Shown: positions 17,433 through 26,688 of the stretch, in pieces | Position numbering within the stretch: the first letter of the stretch is position 1 | How the letters are laid out: the number at the start of each line of letters is the position of its first letter | Assembly (NCBI RefSeq): GCF_001294335.1 | Contig: NZ_LGKG01000001.1 | Location: forward strand, 62,001 to 126,000 | From: Streptomyces chattanoogensis | Lineage (GTDB): Bacteria > Actinomycetota > Actinomycetes > Streptomycetales > Streptomycetaceae | Reading direction: 5' to 3' | Length of the DNA: 64,000 nucleotides | Notes under the pieces: model-generated | Database searches by the model: none | Seen by the model: only the letters and a program-made list of their open reading frames with translations | What the model was told of the DNA's origin: nothing | Position numbers and translations under genes: made by a program

Positions 17433-17461
17433 TTGACGTTGAACAGGGCCGAAGATAAATT
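17433..17461 (+). promoter_or_regulatory. Candidate promoter for the rmlC-methyltransferase-rmlB unit
   Basis: TTGACG (17433-17438), a 17-nt spacer and TAAATT (17456-17461) make a reasonable vegetative promoter in the 281-nt gap before the epimerase gene. The surrounding bases are unusually AT-rich for this genome. The rest of the gap shows no gene. Confidence 0.45.
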
Positions 17462-17670
17462 CCCTTATCAGTGTTCGCATTGCTTCATCTCCGATGAATC
17501 CCAGGCGCCCGCAGAGGGGTATTCACCTCGCGTGCGCTTCGGTTGTCCGCGATCCCGCGCCAGGCCCGCGTGGCCCGCCTGATCGCTTCTTTCTCCACCG
17601 ATGCCCCGGCTCCGCCGTGTGATGCACGGAAGATGTTCCTTGCCCATTTAACTCCTGTTCGGAGAGATAC

Positions 17671-18291
17671 ATGGAAGCGCGAAAGCTCGCTGTGCAGGGC
17701 GCGCTGGAATTCACCTCGCGGACGTTCTCCGACGAACGCGGTGTGTTCGTCGCTCCTTTTCAGCAGTCGGTCTTCGAAACCGCCAGAGGGGGACCGCTGT
17801 TCGCGGTCGCCCAGGGCAACCACAGCCTGTCCCGACGAGGCGTCGTCCGGGGCATTCACTACACCGTCGCACCTCCGGGCGCCGCCAAGTACGTCTACTG
17901 CGCGAGCGGGCGGAGCCTGGACTTCACCGTGGACATCCGGCGCGGCTCGCCCACGTTCGGCAAGTGGGAAGCCGTCCTCCTGGACCAGTCCGGCTTCCGT
18001 GCCGTGTACCTGCCGATCGGCGTCGGTCACGCCTTCGTGGCGCTCACCGACCACACCGTCATGTCGTACCTGACCTCGGCCCCGTACGTCGCGGAGCAGG
18101 AGCTGGCCCTCTCGCCGCTTGATCCGGCGCTCGGCCTGCCGATCCCCGAAGACATCGACCCGATCCTCTCCGAGCGGGACGCCGCCGCTCCCACCCTCGC
18201 CCAGGCCGCGGAGCGCGGGCTGCTCCCCGACTACGAGCTCTGCCTGGAACTGGAGGCCCAACTGGGCACCGCGTCAAGGGCGGAGCGCTGA
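17671..18291 (+). CDS. rmlC: dTDP-4-dehydrorhamnose 3,5-epimerase family (RmlC-like)
   Basis: A 206-residue cupin of normal RmlC length. The catalytic-His motif VVRGIHYTVAPPGAAKYV is present, followed by VDIRRGSPTFGKWEAVLLD and the GVGHAFVAL strand. It epimerises C-5 (and perhaps C-3) of an NDP-4-keto-6-deoxyhexose, switching the sugar from D to L. Its presence implies that at least one L-configured sugar is made. Variants in deoxysugar clusters often act only at C-5. It begins at ATG 17671 after a CGGAGAGA site and is followed by a decayed rmlA-like frame. Confidence 0.93.
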   Translation: MEARKLAVQGALEFTSRTFSDERGVFVAPFQQSVFETARGGPLFAVAQGNHSLSRRGVVRGIHYTVAPPGAAKYVYCASGRSLDFTVDIRRGSPTFGKWEAVLLDQSGFRAVYLPIGVGHAFVALTDHTVMSYLTSAPYVAEQELALSPLDPALGLPIPEDIDPILSERDAAAPTLAQAAERGLLPDYELCLELEAQLGTASRAER

Positions 18292-18304
18292 CCGGACCCC
18301 GCTC

Positions 18305-18490
18305 GTGAAAGGCATCACCCTCCGCAGCCTCCTCGGCGACGGCTCCCACCTCGGCCTGAGCATCGACCACGCCGCGCGCGAGCCGCGGCGAGCCACCACG
18401 TCGTGGCCCGCAAGCCCGCCCAGTTTCGCGGCTCTTCGGCCATCGGAAACCGAGCGAAGAACGAGAGAGAACGAGAAAGGAAGAGCATGA
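18305..18490 (+). pseudogene. rmlA remnant with large internal deletion
   Basis: A 61-codon frame starting VKGITLR joins directly to SLLGDGSHLGLSIDHAAREP. Intact RmlA at 9852 starts MKGIILA, and about 66 residues later reads DLLGDGSRLGIRLEYAEQKEP. The frame is therefore rmlA with the part between these blocks removed, and nothing recognisable follows. It lacks the nucleotide-binding loop and cannot be active. Its TGA overlaps the next ATG (ATGA), so it may still serve to couple translation of the methyltransferase gene. Confidence 0.75.
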
Positions 18491-19263
18491 TGAACAGTGA
18501 CTACAAAGACCCCAAGGTCGTGCCGCACGAGTCGGAGCAGGAACGGGAATCACGCCTGCGCCTCACCAAGCTCCTGGCCGAGACGCCGATCCCGCCCGAG
18601 TACCTGATCGACAACCTTCCGGTGTACCTGCGTCGCCATCAACTCGCCGACCTGCTGGCCATGGACGCGCTGTACCGGATGGTCACCGATGTGCCAGGGG
18701 TGATCATGGAGTTCGGCGTTCTCCACGGGCGCCATCTCGCTTCCTTCACTGCCCTTCGCAGCATCTACGAGCCCTATAACTCGCTCCGTCGCGTGGTCGG
18801 CTTCGACACCTTTACGGGATTTCCCGATATCGCTGACATCGACCGTGCGACGCCCAGCGCGGTCGCCGGCCGGTTCGCTGTTCCCGAGGGCGAAGTGGAT
18901 CACCTTCGTGCAGTGCTCGCCGCGCACGAACTGGGCGAACCCTATGGCCACACCCAGCGCAGCTTCGTGGTGCAGGGGGATGTCCGCAGTACGCTTCCCC
19001 AGTATCTGGAAGAGAATCCGGAGACTGTCATCGCCCTGGCTTACATCGATGTTGATCTGTATGAGCCCACGCTGGAGATCCTTCACGCCATCCGGCCGCA
19101 CATGGTCAAGGGAAGCATTCTGGCATTCGATGAACTTGCCCACCCGAAATGGCCCGGCGAGACCAAGGCGCTGGCCGAATTCATGGAGCTCGGCAACGCG
19201 AAACTGCGCCAGCTGCCCCACCGTGAATCCCCGATCATCTATCTGGAGTGGGGGGAGAACTGA
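18487..19263 (+). CDS. TylF/MycF-type sugar O-methyltransferase
   Basis: A 258-residue SAM-dependent methyltransferase of the macrocin O-methyltransferase family. Seen are the SAM site VIMEFGVLHGRHLASF, the FDTFTGFPD block, and the metal-binding AYIDVDLYEPT and FDELAHPKWPGET segments. Family members such as TylF and MycF methylate hydroxyls of sugars after transfer to a scaffold, using Mg2+. It therefore probably adds an O-methyl group to a deoxysugar of the product. The first ATG at 18487 overlaps the rmlA remnant; ATG 18490 is the next codon and cannot be excluded. Confidence 0.9.
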   Translation: MMNSDYKDPKVVPHESEQERESRLRLTKLLAETPIPPEYLIDNLPVYLRRHQLADLLAMDALYRMVTDVPGVIMEFGVLHGRHLASFTALRSIYEPYNSLRRVVGFDTFTGFPDIADIDRATPSAVAGRFAVPEGEVDHLRAVLAAHELGEPYGHTQRSFVVQGDVRSTLPQYLEENPETVIALAYIDVDLYEPTLEILHAIRPHMVKGSILAFDELAHPKWPGETKALAEFMELGNAKLRQLPHRESPIIYLEWGEN

Positions 19264-19338
19264 TCCGCCGCCGCGCAGGCTCCAGCACCCCCACCACCGG
19301 CCCGTCGCCGGTGACCATATGCGAATCGAGAGAGCGGC

Positions 19339-20325
<987 letters not shown>

Positions 20326-20447
20326 GGCCCCTCCTCCCGTGGCTCCGGCCGGCGGCGCCGGGCCGCACCGGGCGTGGGCACCCTCGCCGACAGCGGCACC
20401 GTCACCGAGTGCGGCTCCTGGGGCAGCGTGCACCCAGGCCCTGGTCG

Positions 20448-20461
20448 ATCGAATGTTCGAT
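20448..20461. promoter_or_regulatory. ATCGAA/TTCGAT dyad upstream of 4-ketoreductase copy 2
   Basis: ATCGAA and TTCGAT, 2 nt apart, form a perfect palindrome 42 nt before the next start codon, in the AT-richest part of the 178-nt gap. It could be a regulator site. Nothing more supports this. Confidence 0.25.
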
Positions 20462-20503
20462 TACATCATCATCGTCGATGAAGGAATTCGTGGAGGCCCG
20501 CGG

Positions 20504-21265
20504 ATGACCATGGAGATCTTGGGCAACGGATTCCTCGCCCGGAACCTGAGCCCTCTCGCGCACCGCCACCCGGGCACGGTCGCCATGGCGGCGGGCGTCT
20601 CCTGGGCCAGCGGCACTTCGGACGCCGACTTCGCGCGGGAGGCCGCACTGCTGACACAGGCCGCAGACCGGTGCCGTGCCACCGGGCGCCGGCTGCTCTT
20701 CTTCTCCACCGCGGCCACCGGCATGTACGGCGCGGTGGACGGGCCCGGCCGGGAGGACAGCCCGATCACCCCCTGCACCCCGTACGGTGCACACAAGCTC
20801 GCGCTGGAACGCCAGTTGCAGGATTCCGGTGCCGACCATCTGATCCTGCGTCTGGGGCACCTCGTCGGCACCGGACAGCCCCCGCACCAGCTGATCCCCG
20901 CCCTTATCCAGCAGATGCGCAAGGGCTCGGTGCGCATCCAGCGCGCCGCCGCCCGTGACCTGATCGACGTCCGCGACGTGGTCACCGTCATCGACCGGCT
21001 GCTCGCCCAGGGGCTCTGCGGCGAGACCGTCAACGTGGCCTCCGGTACGGCCGTACCGGTGGAGCGGATCGTCGACCACCTCGAGACCCGACTGGGTCTG
21101 TCGGTCCGCCGCCGGTACGAGGAGGCGGGCGCCCATCACGTCATCTCCACCGAGAAGTTGCGCGCCCTCGTCCCGGAGACGGCGGCCATGGGCTTCGGCC
21201 CCGGCTACTACCGGCGGGTGCTCGACGCCTTCATCGCCACGGCTGATCCCTCCACGGCCGCCTGA
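20504..21265 (+). CDS. Short SDR NDP-hexose 4-ketoreductase (copy 2)
   Basis: A 253-residue protein, shorter than the usual extended SDR but like the UrdZ3/LanZ3 group of deoxysugar 4-ketoreductases. The dinucleotide site reads MEILGNGFLARNL, the catalytic Ser-region FFSTAATGMYG, and the YxxxK pair TPYGAHKLALER. The DLIDVRDVVTVIDRLL block is also present. The ATG at 20504 has GGAGG 7 nt upstream; the frame is open further 5' but without a ribosome site. It probably reduces C-4 of an L- or D-dideoxyhexose. Confidence 0.87.
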   Translation: MTMEILGNGFLARNLSPLAHRHPGTVAMAAGVSWASGTSDADFAREAALLTQAADRCRATGRRLLFFSTAATGMYGAVDGPGREDSPITPCTPYGAHKLALERQLQDSGADHLILRLGHLVGTGQPPHQLIPALIQQMRKGSVRIQRAAARDLIDVRDVVTVIDRLLAQGLCGETVNVASGTAVPVERIVDHLETRLGLSVRRRYEEAGAHHVISTEKLRALVPETAAMGFGPGYYRRVLDAFIATADPSTAA

Positions 21266-21390
21266 TCGCCCTCCCACCGATCCCTCGGACGGCGCCGCAT
21301 GCTGCCCGCGCGATGGCGGCGCAGGCCGGAGTGGAGAGCGCCGCGATCGCCGGCCGCGACGCCGCCAGGGCCCGCGAGCCGGCCGGGCAC
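21266..21390 (+). pseudogene. Remnant of a Gfo/Idh/MocA sugar 3-ketoreductase N-terminus
   Basis: Read with one frameshift near 21311, this stretch encodes SLGRRRMLPA and then MAAQAGVESAAIAGRDAARAR. The intact 3-ketoreductase at 4484 has SIARRRLLPAMAACPDVEIV then AVASRDADRAREAARAYG in the same order. The DNA matches as well (CGGCGCC, TGCTGCCCGC, ATGGCGGC). Everything after about residue 55 is missing. It starts right after the 4-ketoreductase stop, so a second 3-ketoreductase gene once stood here and has decayed. Confidence 0.7.
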
Positions 21391-21418
21391 ACCGTTCACC
21401 ACCGACAGGGGAGACATC

Positions 21419-21945
21419 ATGGGCAAGCTCTCAAAGGCAGCATGGGGCACGGGGCCGAGCCGGGGAACCGGGCGGGCCACCGCCCCGGACGTCCAGGTCA
21501 GCCCTGCGGGCGTGGTGGTCAAGGGCGTCCCGGAGCAGCTCGTGCCGGACTTCTCCCGGCGCCTGGGCGCCCCGCGGAGCACCGTCAGCAGGGTGGCGCC
21601 GGGCGGCACGGACAACGGCAGCGCGCCGGCGCACCATCTGTGTTCCCGAGGCTCTCCGCGCGGTCCTGACCGCGCGCCGTCCTCCACGCGCACCCTCCCT
21701 GGCGAAGACCACTCCGTGCTCCGCCGCGGCGACACCCTGCTTCCCCAGGATCCAGTCGATCCGGTCGCCGTGGCCGACGCGTCCACCGCGCAGGTGGCCG
21801 GAGAAGAAGCGTCCTGCCCGTATGCCCTCCCTGTCGCCACGTTCGGGAAGCGGGACAGCCGGCGGGTGCCTGCCCCAGCGGCCGGCACTCGCCGGAACAC
21901 CGCGTCATCGGGGGCGATCACCTGCGTGTGGAGATCTCGACATGA
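21419..21945 (+). pseudogene. Decayed short-chain dehydrogenase/reductase gene
   Basis: After a good GGGGAGAC site, ATG 21419 begins MGKLSKAAWGTGPSRGTGRA, which tracks the classical SDR start with a VTGASRGIGRA loop. Some 45 residues later the same frame has RRLGAPRSTVSRVAPGGTD, like the SDR C-terminal VNAVAPGxTDT segment. The catalytic Ser, Tyr and Lys region between them is gone. Further on, another frame ends GGDHLRVEIST at a TGA overlapping the next ATG, like an SDR C-terminus. The open frames covering this area show no other family signature. Internal deletion plus frameshift is the best explanation. Confidence 0.55.
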
Positions 21946-22901
21946 CACATGAGCAGCCTTGCGTGGGGGTACTGGGAGGCAGCGGTTTCGTGGGCCGGAA
22001 CCTGCGCGCAGCCTTCCGGTCGTCGGGCGCCCGGGTCGTCAGCGTCTCCCGGACCCTGCCCGGCGGCACCGGCGGCGACGATCCGGAGGGCGAGCGCTCC
22101 ATCGCCTTCGACCTGCTCGCGGACGGACCCGCGGAACTCGGCGCGATGCTCGCCGACACCGGGGCGGATGTGATCGTCAATGCCGCCGGCGGCTATTGGA
22201 AGATGACAGGCGGGCAGATGTGGGGAGCCAACACGGAGTTGGTGAGCGCCCTGGTGGCGGCGGTGCGGAAGCTGCCGCACCGGCCCCTGCTGATCCAGCT
22301 CGGCAGCGTCCACGAGTACGGCCCCGGCAGCAGGGACGCCGGTATCACCGAGGAGCGGACACCAGCTCCGGTCAACGCCTACGGCCGCTCGAAACTGGAG
22401 GCGGCACGCCGCGTACTGGATGCGGCTGGCACATCCGAGCTGAACGGCGTCGTGCTGCGGATAGCCAACATCATCGGCCCGGGCTTGCCGGCCGGCAGTC
22501 TCCTCGGCGACATCGCGGCGCACCTGAAGCGGTTTGCCCGGGACGGCGACACCGCCGGCAGCGAGCTGGTCCTCGGCCCACTGAGCGCGGAGCGTGACTT
22601 CGTCGACGTACGCGATGTCGCCGACGCCATACTTGCCGTGGCGCGCGCGCCACGGGCCGACGTGTCGGGGCGCGTTATCAACATCGGCAGCGGAGCGGCG
22701 GTCAGCGCGCGCCGAGTGGCAGAGCGGCTGATCCAACTCAGCGAACTGCCGGTCCGGCTGGTCGAGCGGGCCCGGACGGACACCTCCCGCAGTGACGTGG
22801 ACTGCCAGATGCTGGACATCTCCCTGGCGCGGCGGCTGTTGGGCTGGGAACCGCGCCGGGACCTGGACGCCTCACTCACCGCGCTCCTCGCGGCCGCGTG
22901 A
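21942..22901 (+). CDS. SDR NDP-hexose 4-ketoreductase (copy 3)
   Basis: A 319-residue extended SDR with VGVLGGSGFVGRN, the GSVHEYG strand, and the YxxxK pair in NAYGRSKLEAAR. The RDFVDVRDVADAI and SLARRLLGWEPRRD segments match 4-ketoreductase copy 1 at 10835. It would reduce the 4-keto group of one NDP-dideoxyhexose to fix C-4 configuration. Its ATG overlaps the stop of the decayed SDR frame (ATGA), indicating former translational coupling. Three 4-ketoreductases suggest that several sugars differing at C-4 or C-5 are made. Confidence 0.88.
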   Translation: MTHEQPCVGVLGGSGFVGRNLRAAFRSSGARVVSVSRTLPGGTGGDDPEGERSIAFDLLADGPAELGAMLADTGADVIVNAAGGYWKMTGGQMWGANTELVSALVAAVRKLPHRPLLIQLGSVHEYGPGSRDAGITEERTPAPVNAYGRSKLEAARRVLDAAGTSELNGVVLRIANIIGPGLPAGSLLGDIAAHLKRFARDGDTAGSELVLGPLSAERDFVDVRDVADAILAVARAPRADVSGRVINIGSGAAVSARRVAERLIQLSELPVRLVERARTDTSRSDVDCQMLDISLARRLLGWEPRRDLDASLTALLAAA

Positions 22902-22936
22902 GCCCGTCCGGCCCCGAACCACTGCGCTCCGCCCCT

Positions 22937-22999
22937 CCACCGCCGGTTCGTCCGCCCCCACCGCCGGTTCGTCCGCCCCCACCGCCGGTTCGTCCGCCC
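22937..22999 (+). repeat. Three tandem copies of a 21-nt unit
   Basis: The unit beginning CCACCGCCGGTTCGTCCGCC repeats three times with an exact 21-nt period (A at 22939, 22960 and 22981). It lies between 4-ketoreductase copy 3 and glycosyltransferase F. Being a multiple of 3 it would read as Pro-Pro-Pro-Val-Arg repeats, but no start or ribosome site supports translation. Confidence 0.85.
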
Positions 23000-23063
23000 C
23001 GTTGCCGGGTGAGGCGGCCGGCCTGCGGCCTTCCCTGCACGACACCCCAACGGAGAAGCACCC

Positions 23064-24314
23064 ATGCGTGTTCTGTTCGCCGTCTTTCCCGCCACCGCAC
23101 ATGTGCACCCGATCGTTCCGCTGGCCTGGGCCCTGCAGAACGCCGGCCACGAGGTACGGGTGGCCATTCATCCCGACGCCGTGGACCTCGTCACCAGCGC
23201 GGGCCTCGCGGCCGTGCCTCTCGGCTCCCGCGACAAGCTCGCCTCAGTGGTCGAGTTCAACACGAATCCCGACCTGACCGACAGCCTTGACGACGCCCTG
23301 TTCCTGGACACCGCGGATACGTCCGGCTGGGAGGAGCAGTGGGAGAGGATGTGCAAGGTCCTGTCGCTGTACCGCCAGGTCCTGCCCGACTTGGTTGACT
23401 TCACCCGCAGTTGGAAGCCAGACCTGGTGGTGTGGGACCAGTTCTGCGTTCCGGCCGCGGTGGCCGCGCGGGTCAGCGGCGCGGCCCAGGCCCGCATGCT
23501 GTGGGGCCGTGACAACATCGGCTGGCTGCGCGCGCGGTCTCGGGAGCACCTGGCGGCGCGGGGGGCGCAGCCGCTGGAGGACCCGGTACACGCCCTGATG
23601 GAAGGCATGCTGACGCCCTACGGTCTTGAGTACGAGGAGGAGTTGCTGCTCGGGCAGTGGACCATCGACCCCATGCCGAAGGGGATGCAGCTGCCGGTCG
23701 ACCTGCCGTTCCTCTCGATGCGCCGGATTCCCTTCAACGGGACGGCCTCCGTGCCCAGTTGGGTCAACGAGCGGCCCGAGCGCCCGCGGGTCTGCCTCAC
23801 CCTCGGTGTCGGCGGGCGCGGCCGCCAGCTCTTCCGGCAGAGCGGTGTCTCGTTCGCCGAGGTCGTCGAGGCAGTGGCCGAGCTGGACGTGGAGCTGGTG
23901 GCCACGGTGGGCGCCGCGCAGCGGAGCTCCATCGCCGCGGTGCCGGACAATGTTCGCCTGGTGGAGTACATACCGCTCAGCTACCTGCTGCCGACCTGCT
24001 CGGCGGTCATCTACCACGGTGGCGGCGGCACTTTCGCGGCCTCGGTGGCTCATCGGGTGCCGCAGCTGATCACGCCGATGCTGTTCTGGGGCGAGACCAC
24101 CATCGCCAAGCACGTCGCCGACAGCGGCGCCGGACTGGTGATCGACAGCAACCGGTTCACTGCGGACGCCCTGCAGAAGGGGCTCACCCGGCTGCTCGAG
24201 GACCAGTCCTTCCAGGACGGTGCCGCCGCGCTGCACAGGGAGTGGGAGGAGACGCCCTCCCCTGCCGACCTCGTCCCGGTACTGGAGGAACTGACCGCCC
24301 GCCACCGCCGCTGA
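23064..24314 (+). CDS. Glycosyltransferase F
   Basis: A 416-residue GT1-type enzyme of the EryCIII/DesVII-like macrolide and anthracycline group. It starts MRVLFAVFPATAHVHPIVPL, has the insert FLDTADTSGWEEQWERMCKV typical of that group, and the donor site TCSAVIYHGGGGTFAASVAH followed by RVPQLITPMLFWGETT. Several relatives need a haem-less P450 partner for activity, which is not seen in this window. It is the last gene of the cluster and is followed by a strong terminator. The ATG has ACGGAGAAGC upstream. Confidence 0.93.
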   Translation: MRVLFAVFPATAHVHPIVPLAWALQNAGHEVRVAIHPDAVDLVTSAGLAAVPLGSRDKLASVVEFNTNPDLTDSLDDALFLDTADTSGWEEQWERMCKVLSLYRQVLPDLVDFTRSWKPDLVVWDQFCVPAAVAARVSGAAQARMLWGRDNIGWLRARSREHLAARGAQPLEDPVHALMEGMLTPYGLEYEEELLLGQWTIDPMPKGMQLPVDLPFLSMRRIPFNGTASVPSWVNERPERPRVCLTLGVGGRGRQLFRQSGVSFAEVVEAVAELDVELVATVGAAQRSSIAAVPDNVRLVEYIPLSYLLPTCSAVIYHGGGGTFAASVAHRVPQLITPMLFWGETTIAKHVADSGAGLVIDSNRFTADALQKGLTRLLEDQSFQDGAAALHREWEETPSPADLVPVLEELTARHRR

Positions 24315-24336
24315 GGGGGGGCGAGCCGACCAAACG

Positions 24337-24368
24337 GACCCCCTGCTCGATGAGCAGGGGGTCTTTTT
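24337..24368 (+). terminator. Strong intrinsic terminator ending the sugar/glycosylation cluster
   Basis: GACCCCCTGCTC and GAGCAGGGGGTC form a perfect 12-bp stem with a GAT loop, followed by TTTTT. It lies 23 nt after the glycosyltransferase F stop and is the most typical rho-independent terminator in the window. It marks the likely right boundary of the biosynthetic cluster. Confidence 0.92.
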
Positions 24369-24530
24369 CCGTTTCTGGGCCTGATCGAGCAAGGGGCAGG
24401 CACCCGCCGAGAAGGGTGCGGCGCTGCGGCCACCGCGCCGGCCGGCACGGGTGCCGGGGCTTCGGGCCCACCGCATCGGTTCGGCGTCTCCCTGCTGATC
24501 AGCGCGCTTGAGTTGTGCGACGATGCCGGT

Positions 24531-26606
24531 ATGAACCGACTGGCCAACGAGCAGTCGCCCTATCTGCTCCAGCACGCCGACAACCCGGTCGACTGGTGGC
24601 CGTGGTCCGCCGATGCGTTCGAGGAAGCGCGACGGCGCGGCGTCCCGGTGCTGCTCAGCGTGGGATACAGCTCGTGCCACTGGTGCCATGTGATGGCCCA
24701 CGAAAGCTTCGAGGACCCCGCCACCGCCGCCCTGCTCAACGATCACTTCGTCGCCGTCAAGGTCGACCGTGAGGAGCGGCCGGACGTCGACGCGGTCTAC
24801 ATGGAGGCCGTACAGGCCGCGACCGGGCAGGGCGGCTGGCCGATGACGGTCTTCCTCACCCCGGACGCCGAGCCGTTCTACTTCGGCACCTACTTCCCGC
24901 CCGCGCCGCGCCACGGCATGCCGTCCTTCGGGCAGGTCCTCGAAGGCGTACGCAGTGCCTGGGCCGACCGCCGCGACGAGGTCGACGAGGTCGCCGGCCG
25001 GATCGTCGCCGACCTGGCCGGCCGCTCGCTCGCCGAGTCGCTGCCCGCGGAGCGCCGCCCGCCGCGCCCCGAGGAGCTGCACACCGCCCTGATGGCGCTG
25101 ACCCGCGAATTCGACGCGCTGCACGGCGGATTCGGCGGGGCGCCCAAATTCCCGCCGCCCATGGTGCTGGAATTCCTGCTCCGCCACCACGCCCGTACGG
25201 GCTCGGCCGCGGCCCTGGAAATGGTGCAGACCACCTGCACGGCGATGGCCCGCGGCGGCATCTACGACCAGCTGGGCGGCGGGTTCGCCCGCTATGCGGT
25301 GGACGCGACGTGGACGGTCCCGCACTTCGAGAAGATGCTCTACGACAACGCCCTCCTCTGCCGCACCTACGCGCACCTCTGGCGCACCACCGCCCGCGGC
25401 GGAGCCGCTGACGGATGCAGCGACCTCGCCCGCCGGATCGCCCTGGAGACCGCCGACTTCATGGTCCGCGAACTCCGCACCGACCAGGGCGGATTCGCCT
25501 CCGCACTGGACGCGGACAGCGACGACGGCACCGGGTCCGGCAGGCATGCCGAGGGCGCCTACTACGTATGGACACCGGACCAGCTCCGCTCCGTACTGGG
25601 CGAGAAGGACGCGGAATTCGCCGCCACCCACTTCGGCGTCACGGAGGACGGGACCTTCGAGGAGGGGGCCTCGGTCCTGCAGCTCCCCGAGGTGACCGAT
25701 GGCCCGGTGGACGCCGAACGGTTGGCTTCTGTCAAGGAGCGGCTGCTCGCGGCGCGTGCCGAGCGGCCGCGGCCCGGCCGGGACGACAAGGTCGTCGCCT
25801 CCTGGAACGGCCTGGCCATCGCCGCACTCGCCGAGACCGGCGCCTACTTCGACCGCCCCGACCTGATCCAGGCCGCCACCGACGCCGCCGACCTCCTGGT
25901 CCGCGTCCACATGGACTGGCAGGCCCGGCTGCACCGCACCTCCCGGGACGGCACCGCGGGCGCCAACTCCGGTGTCCTGGAGGACTACGCCGACGTCGCC
26001 GAGGGATTCCTGACGCTGGCCTCGGTCACCGGGGAGGGCGTGTGGGTGGAGTTCGCCGGCTTCTTCCTGGACACCGTCCTCGTCCAGTTCACCACCCCGG
26101 ACGGTGCCCTCTACGACACCGCAGCCGACGCCGAGACGCTCATCCGCCGCCCCCAGGACCCCACCGACAACGCCACCCCCTCCGGCTGGACCGCCGCCGC
26201 CGGCGCGCTGCTCTCGTACGCGGCGCTGACCGGCAGCACCCTGCACCGGGACGCCGCCGACCGCGCCCTGGGCATCGTCACCGCCCTCGGCGGCCGCGCC
26301 CCGCGCTTCATCGGCTGGGGCCTCGCGGTCGCCGAGGCCGCCCTGGCCGGGCCCCGCGAGGTCGCCGTCGTCGGCCCCCGGGACGATCCCGCCACCGCCG
26401 CCCTGCACCGCGCCGCGCTGCTCGGCACGGCCCCCGGCACGGTGGTCGCGCTGGGCGCCCCCGGCTCGGACGACGCCGGGGAGATCCCGCTCCTCATGGA
26501 CCGCCCCCTGGTCGACGGCCGCCCGGCGGCATACGTCTGCCACCACTTCACCTGTGAGCGGCCGACGACGGATCCGGAGGAGCTGGAGGAGCGGCTGCGG
26601 GGGTGA
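24531..26606 (+). CDS. Thioredoxin-domain protein, DUF255 (YyaL/SPATA20 family)
   Basis: A 691-residue protein of full family length. The N-terminal DUF255 thioredoxin-like domain begins [20 protein letters not shown] and carries the CxxC motif [17 protein letters not shown]. It is followed by an (alpha/alpha)6-like domain with [14 protein letters not shown] and [18 protein letters not shown]. The family is widespread and its biochemical role unsettled; a redox or N-glycan epimerase-like activity has been proposed from structure. It is a conserved chromosomal gene that flanks the cluster. ATG 24531 gives the family start. Confidence 0.93.
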   Translation: MNRLANEQSPYLLQHADNPVDWWPWSADAFEEARRRGVPVLLSVGYSSCHWCHVMAHESFEDPATAALLNDHFVAVKVDREERPDVDAVYMEAVQAATGQGGWPMTVFLTPDAEPFYFGTYFPPAPRHGMPSFGQVLEGVRSAWADRRDEVDEVAGRIVADLAGRSLAESLPAERRPPRPEELHTALMALTREFDALHGGFGGAPKFPPPMVLEFLLRHHARTGSAAALEMVQTTCTAMARGGIYDQLGGGFARYAVDATWTVPHFEKMLYDNALLCRTYAHLWRTTARGGAADGCSDLARRIALETADFMVRELRTDQGGFASALDADSDDGTGSGRHAEGAYYVWTPDQLRSVLGEKDAEFAATHFGVTEDGTFEEGASVLQLPEVTDGPVDAERLASVKERLLAARAERPRPGRDDKVVASWNGLAIAALAETGAYFDRPDLIQAATDAADLLVRVHMDWQARLHRTSRDGTAGANSGVLEDYADVAEGFLTLASVTGEGVWVEFAGFFLDTVLVQFTTPDGALYDTAADAETLIRRPQDPTDNATPSGWTAAAGALLSYAALTGSTLHRDAADRALGIVTALGGRAPRFIGWGLAVAEAALAGPREVAVVGPRDDPATAALHRAALLGTAPGTVVALGAPGSDDAGEIPLLMDRPLVDGRPAAYVCHHFTCERPTTDPEELEERLRG

Positions 26607-26650
26607 GGCACCGGCCGTTTCCGCCTCAAGTCCTAGGACCATCGGCCGGT

Positions 26651-26682
26651 TTGACCTTGACGCGCGCGTCAAGTTCTAGCCT
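26651..26682 (+). promoter_or_regulatory. MerR-type promoter with palindrome in a 20-nt spacer
   Basis: TTGACC (26651-26656) and TAGCCT (26677-26682) are 20 nt apart, longer than the normal 17. The spacer is filled by the perfect 18-bp palindrome CTTGACGCGCGCGTCAAG, offset one base into the -35 box. This is the layout of promoters activated by MerR regulators. The -10 ends 6 nt before the ATG at 26689, so the mRNA is probably leaderless. The MerR gene at 28353 is the obvious candidate. Confidence 0.7.
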
Positions 26683-26688
26683 CGGCGC

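Noticed and set aside
21208..21948. 246-codon minus-strand frame over the 4-ketoreductase/remnant region
   Set aside because: It overlaps the end of a real gene and the two plus-strand remnants, and its sequence resembles no protein family.
23244..26672. 1142-codon minus-strand frame across glycosyltransferase F and the DUF255 gene
   Set aside because: It is antisense to two well-supported genes and crosses a strong terminator. It arises from GC-rich codon bias.
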